From positions 14,502,183-14,566,182 of the forward strand of contig OY987238.1 of the NCBI GenBank assembly GCA_963920705.1: 64,000 nt of DNA, given 5' to 3'. A model generated the notes under the pieces. The model was not told the origin of the DNA, made no database searches, and worked only from the letters and a program-made list of their open reading frames with translations. The position numbers were made by a program, and so were the translations under genes. Source of the DNA: Odiellus spinosus. Lineage: Eukaryota > Arthropoda > Arachnida > Opiliones > Phalangiidae. Shown one piece after another: positions 61,701 through 64,000 of this stretch (positions within the stretch are counted from its first letter, which is position 1; each line of letters starts with the position of its first letter).

Positions 61701-64000
61701 GTAGGTTCGGTGGAACTCGGAGAAGCTCGCGAGACTATACTATTAACTCTATCAATCATGGCCTTATGAGGGGGTTTTTCTAATCGCGGAACGTATTGAG
61801 AAATAGCGTCCCAAACGTAACTACCGACGATGAATTTTTCCATGCAAATTTTTAACCAACAAGCGTTACATCGACTAGCGTCGCCTTCTAACAAACGTCT
61901 TTTAGGTTTGTAAGGATCAGAATATTCGACTAGAGGTTGTATAGGACAAGAACCCTCTTTCGAACAATAAAATTGTTGAGGTTTACGAATAAATTTTGCA
62001 AAGAATTTGCCACAAGATTCGCAGCTTAATTGTTTGTAACGGCGCTGAACGTGAGCGTAAAATTTTACGTGACCACAAATCACGCAAGTTATGCTGCCTG
62101 GTTTGCCAAATGTTAAGGCAGAATCTGAATCAAAAAGATTTAGGGTTTCAAACTACATTTTAGAGAAGAGAGATTAATAATTGCTTTTATTTGATAGAGT
62201 ACGTCGTCACTCTTTCAAATCTCCTTTATGATCTAGGTATTCAAGTCACCATAATCATTTAGAAATCAGTCAAAAACACTCGTGAATTCAGTAATTTAGG
62301 GCAATTAGTCAATGATGTAGTCAAATCAATAAATCAGCCAAATCAATCGGATCTTAAGTCATCCTTGTAACCGAATCAGTCAAATCCATCCCAAATCAGT
62401 CAATAATATTTAACATTATTTAAAATTAACCCACAAATCAACCCTAAATCAAGACAAATCAACCTCAAATTAGTCAAATTATCCTCAAATTAGTCAAATT
62501 ATCCTCAAATTAGTCAAATTATCCTCAAATTAGTCGAATCCACCTAAAATCAGTCAAATCCACCCATAATCAGAGAAATTCACCTCAAATCAATCAAATC
62601 AATTTGCTTAAATTAGTCAAATTCAGGGCTACTACCAAAATCTTCAAAAAAATAGGGAAATAGGGGATTTTTCAGGCTAGAAATAGCGTGAAATAGGAAC
62701 TAAAATTTTTAAATAGGGAGCAAATAGGAAACAATTTAATAAGTCACAAAATGACTTTTAAAGTAGTTTTTTTTTTGTAAAAGCATTTTATCATAAATCT
62801 GACTTTAATTTTATCCCATTTTTTCGTGATATTATATCACACTGACTTAGTCAGCTGTCAGTTTTTCGACTTATCATAAAATTTGGGTTTAATATTATAG
62901 GACGACGGTACTTTTAACCAATTTACTATAAACATGGTGATTTAAGGACCAAAAATCACTATTTTATGGTGATTTAGGGACCTCAAAAAAAATACAGGGT
63001 TTTTATGTATATTAGGAACCTGGTGGGAGCCCTGCAAATTATGACTGAAGCAGTGAAATCACTCAATCGTTATTAAACCCTTTAAATTAATGATTTGATT
63101 GCACTTTGAAACGTAATGACGGCCGTGTAGGCCAAGAGTCCTTAATAAAATTAATGGAACTCAATTGAGATTGAAAGAGGATGATCAGTGGAAAATTTCA
63201 TTAACAAGTCAAGATATCCCTTAAAGTACTCTTTATCAAATAAAACCTATTACTTAATAAAACAATTCGATCGTATAAAAATTGAACTTACTTTTAGAAA
63301 GAAGTTTAAGAGATTTTTTCGTTGCCTTCTGTATTAGATGAGCAGATTTATCATCGTGATCGGACGACAAGTTAAGAAAGCTTTCCGATTTGCGTAACTT
63401 CATCAATGTCCTTTTATTCAATTGCAGTCGAGCTTTTCTCAAGATATTTTTTGTATGTCTCTGCGTTTGTTGAACATCAAAAGTCCTCCTGGTTGAAGAA
63501 AGCGGCAAACTTGACGATGAGATCTTATCAACTTTATTCAATCTCGATTCCCATTGAGATTTCAATATCTTCTCAATTTTAGCGGCCACTTTATCTTCAA
63601 GTTTAGCTTCTTCTTCTTTGTTAGAACTCGCTGGACTCGCCGATCCAACACAACCACCTTCATTAAGTCGATCTTTACTCGCAATGATACTCGCGTACCG
63701 ACTAATGGTATCCTTTTTAATGCCATCTTTAACAAGAACGATTCCAGAGGAAGAGTTTTTCTCCTCAGATTTTCGATTTAAATGACACAATTCATCGTAA
63801 GAAACTTCGGAGTATTGCATTTGCACTTTTAAACTTGGTTTCCACGTTCTTTTTCCTTCTACAACCAAAGGTTGTTCGAGAGAACCGAGTTTCTTTACAG
63901 GGATATCAACATCGGGAATAGAACTAGTAACTGGTTCTGGACTAGATTCTTTACTGTTAGAGTGTACAGTTTTATCGTAGTAACGAATCTGAGAATCATA
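43783..64000 (-). CDS. trx: Trithorax / KMT2A histone H3K4 methyltransferase, 5' partial
   Basis: Nuclear COMPASS-type enzyme that keeps Hox and other developmental genes active. The gene continues past the right edge. Exons from 5': >64000-63292; 62127-61251, nuclear-receptor-like zinc finger ([28 protein letters not shown]); about 61138-60887 ([14 protein letters not shown]); 60655-60433 and about 60350-60299, CXXC finger ([31 protein letters not shown]); 59742-58980; 57737-57609; about 57536-57423, 57350-57187, 57085-56813, 56753-56694 and 56590-56271, PHD1-3; 55590-54723, reduced bromodomain region ending KRIFPWYN; 54653-54052, extended PHD; 53974-53895, FYRN ([10 protein letters not shown]); 53568-46085, giant exon; 45758-45374, FYRC; 45220-44658, Win-like motif and SET start; about 44200-44105, 44020-43951 and 43892-43783, SET core ([20 protein letters not shown]) and post-SET ([13 protein letters not shown]). 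Joins checked around the CXXC, 57737 exon and FYRN/FYRC agree in phase. Catalytic residues look intact. Confidence 0.95.
45800..46060. repeat. About 60-bp degenerate tandem repeat in a trx intron
   Basis: Units of the form ACCAAATTTTGGTCTAAATT + ACCCCACCAGGCCATTTAGG repeat about four times between the giant exon and the FYRC exon. Each holds the palindrome CCAAATTTTGG. A similar wording (CCCAAATTTGGGTCA) appears in another trx intron at about 54390-54480. Confidence 0.8.
47770..48030 (-). repeat. 30-bp coding repeat ([10 protein letters not shown]), about 9 units
   Basis: In-frame 10-residue units [30 protein letters not shown] and SSSRQ variants, in the giant trx exon. Most units carry one Cys, giving an unusual evenly spaced row of cysteines. 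Confidence 0.9.
48960..49520 (-). repeat. 27-bp coding repeat (VGQHQTLNQ), about 20 units
   Basis: In-frame nonapeptides such as [18 protein letters not shown] and GQHQSRTQV; six consecutive units are identical in protein. The neighbouring part, to about 50030, is a looser [10 protein letters not shown] repeat. The DNA unit reads TTGACCAACTTG + ATTTAGAGTTTGATG on the plus strand. Confidence 0.93.
55845..56155. repeat. 21-bp minisatellite, about 14 units, in a trx intron
   Basis: CCCCGAAATCCCTTTCAAAA-type 21-mers, nearly invariant, lie between two trx exons. Because the period is divisible by three, several frames stay open; these are not genes. On the left the repeat decays into ACTAAAATCCTTTTCCAAAT and TCTTAAAATCTCTTTCAAA units. 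Confidence 0.95.
58186..58706. repeat. 23/20-bp minisatellite built on TTAAGCCTA, about 24 units
   Basis: First about 12 units of 23 bp (TTAAGCCTATTATTTTTAAACTG-type), then about 12 of 20 bp (TTAAGCCTATTTTTAAACTG, later TAAGCCTAATTTTAAACTGT). The 3-bp difference (TAT) changed once, so the array expanded in at least two steps. It lies in the long trx intron between the post-CXXC exon and the 57737 exon. Confidence 0.95.
59879..59928. mobile_element. 50-bp minimal foldback element
   Basis: TTAAAGGGATAATGAAGAC and CATTATCACTTTAA face each other with only about 15 bases between. The same end (TTAAAGGGATAATGAAG) is found alone at about 14043, 25505 and 60714, and inverted at 27885-27900. Confidence 0.55.
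62300..62620. repeat. Degenerate 17-20-bp tandem repeat in a trx intron
   Basis: Words of the form AATCAGTCAAATCCACC and CAAATTAGTCAAATTATCCT repeat for about 300 bases; four 20-bp units near 62465-62530 are almost identical. Confidence 0.8.
62624..63034. mobile_element. hAT-like MITE in a trx intron
   Basis: Ends CAGGGCTACTACC and GGTGGGAGCCCTG are inverted copies, and CAAATT directly flanks both sides as a possible target duplication. Inside are AAATAGGGAAATAGG and GGTGATTTAGGGACC-type words; no ORF. Confidence 0.6.

Overview
This is a eukaryotic window from an arthropod, most likely an insect. Genes are split by many short introns (often about 60-75 nt) with GT-AG borders. Non-coding DNA is AT-rich and full of small inverted-repeat elements. 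The proteins have clear insect or metazoan relatives: a bedraggled-type SLC6 transporter, URB1, RhoGDI, USP22/Non-stop, HINFP and Trithorax. No species is claimed.

Layout. 1-1930: upstream DNA with two inverted-repeat (MITE-like) elements. 2012-13857 (+): a 12-exon SLC6 transporter of the bedraggled type; its introns carry 150-bp satellite units and TTAA-bounded MITEs. 13858-17180: AT-rich intergenic DNA ending in a third satellite array. 17181-30246 (-): URB1, a large nucleolar ribosome-assembly factor in about 24 exons. 30247-31013: a compact divergent promoter, with a CACGTG E-box near URB1. 31014-31754 (+): RhoGDI, complete in three coding exons. 31755-34453: 3' UTRs and repeat debris. 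34454-38713 (-): USP22/Non-stop, the SAGA deubiquitinase, whose small last exon lies beyond a palindromic repeat array. 39347-41671 (-): HINFP, a C2H2 zinc-finger factor with a GC-AG intron inside finger 3. 41672-43782: intergenic DNA and the trx 3' UTR. 43783 to beyond 64000 (-): trithorax/KMT2A, 5' truncated by the window edge. It has the nuclear-receptor-like zinc finger, CXXC, PHD1-3, extended PHD, FYRN, a single 7.5-kb Q-rich exon, FYRC, Win-like motif, SET and post-SET.

Three genes are chromatin or transcription regulators (USP22 in SAGA, HINFP on histone H4 promoters, Trx as an H3K4 methyltransferase), but nothing shows co-regulation beyond shared orientation. I see no tRNA, rRNA, CRISPR or transposase gene.

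The most unusual items are: (i) the 2,494-codon Trx exon with two internal repeat arrays, an extra C2HC finger and no Taspase-type site; (ii) the altered WDR5-binding motif in Trx; (iii) the GC-AG intron in HINFP; (iv) a hairpin satellite centred on CGAGTACTCG in USP22; (v) ~150-bp satellite arrays in and around bdg; (vi) the octamer TAGGCTTA, scattered through non-coding DNA and amplified into an intronic minisatellite. Exon borders were read by eye from splice sites and reading frame; those marked approximate may be off by a few bases.
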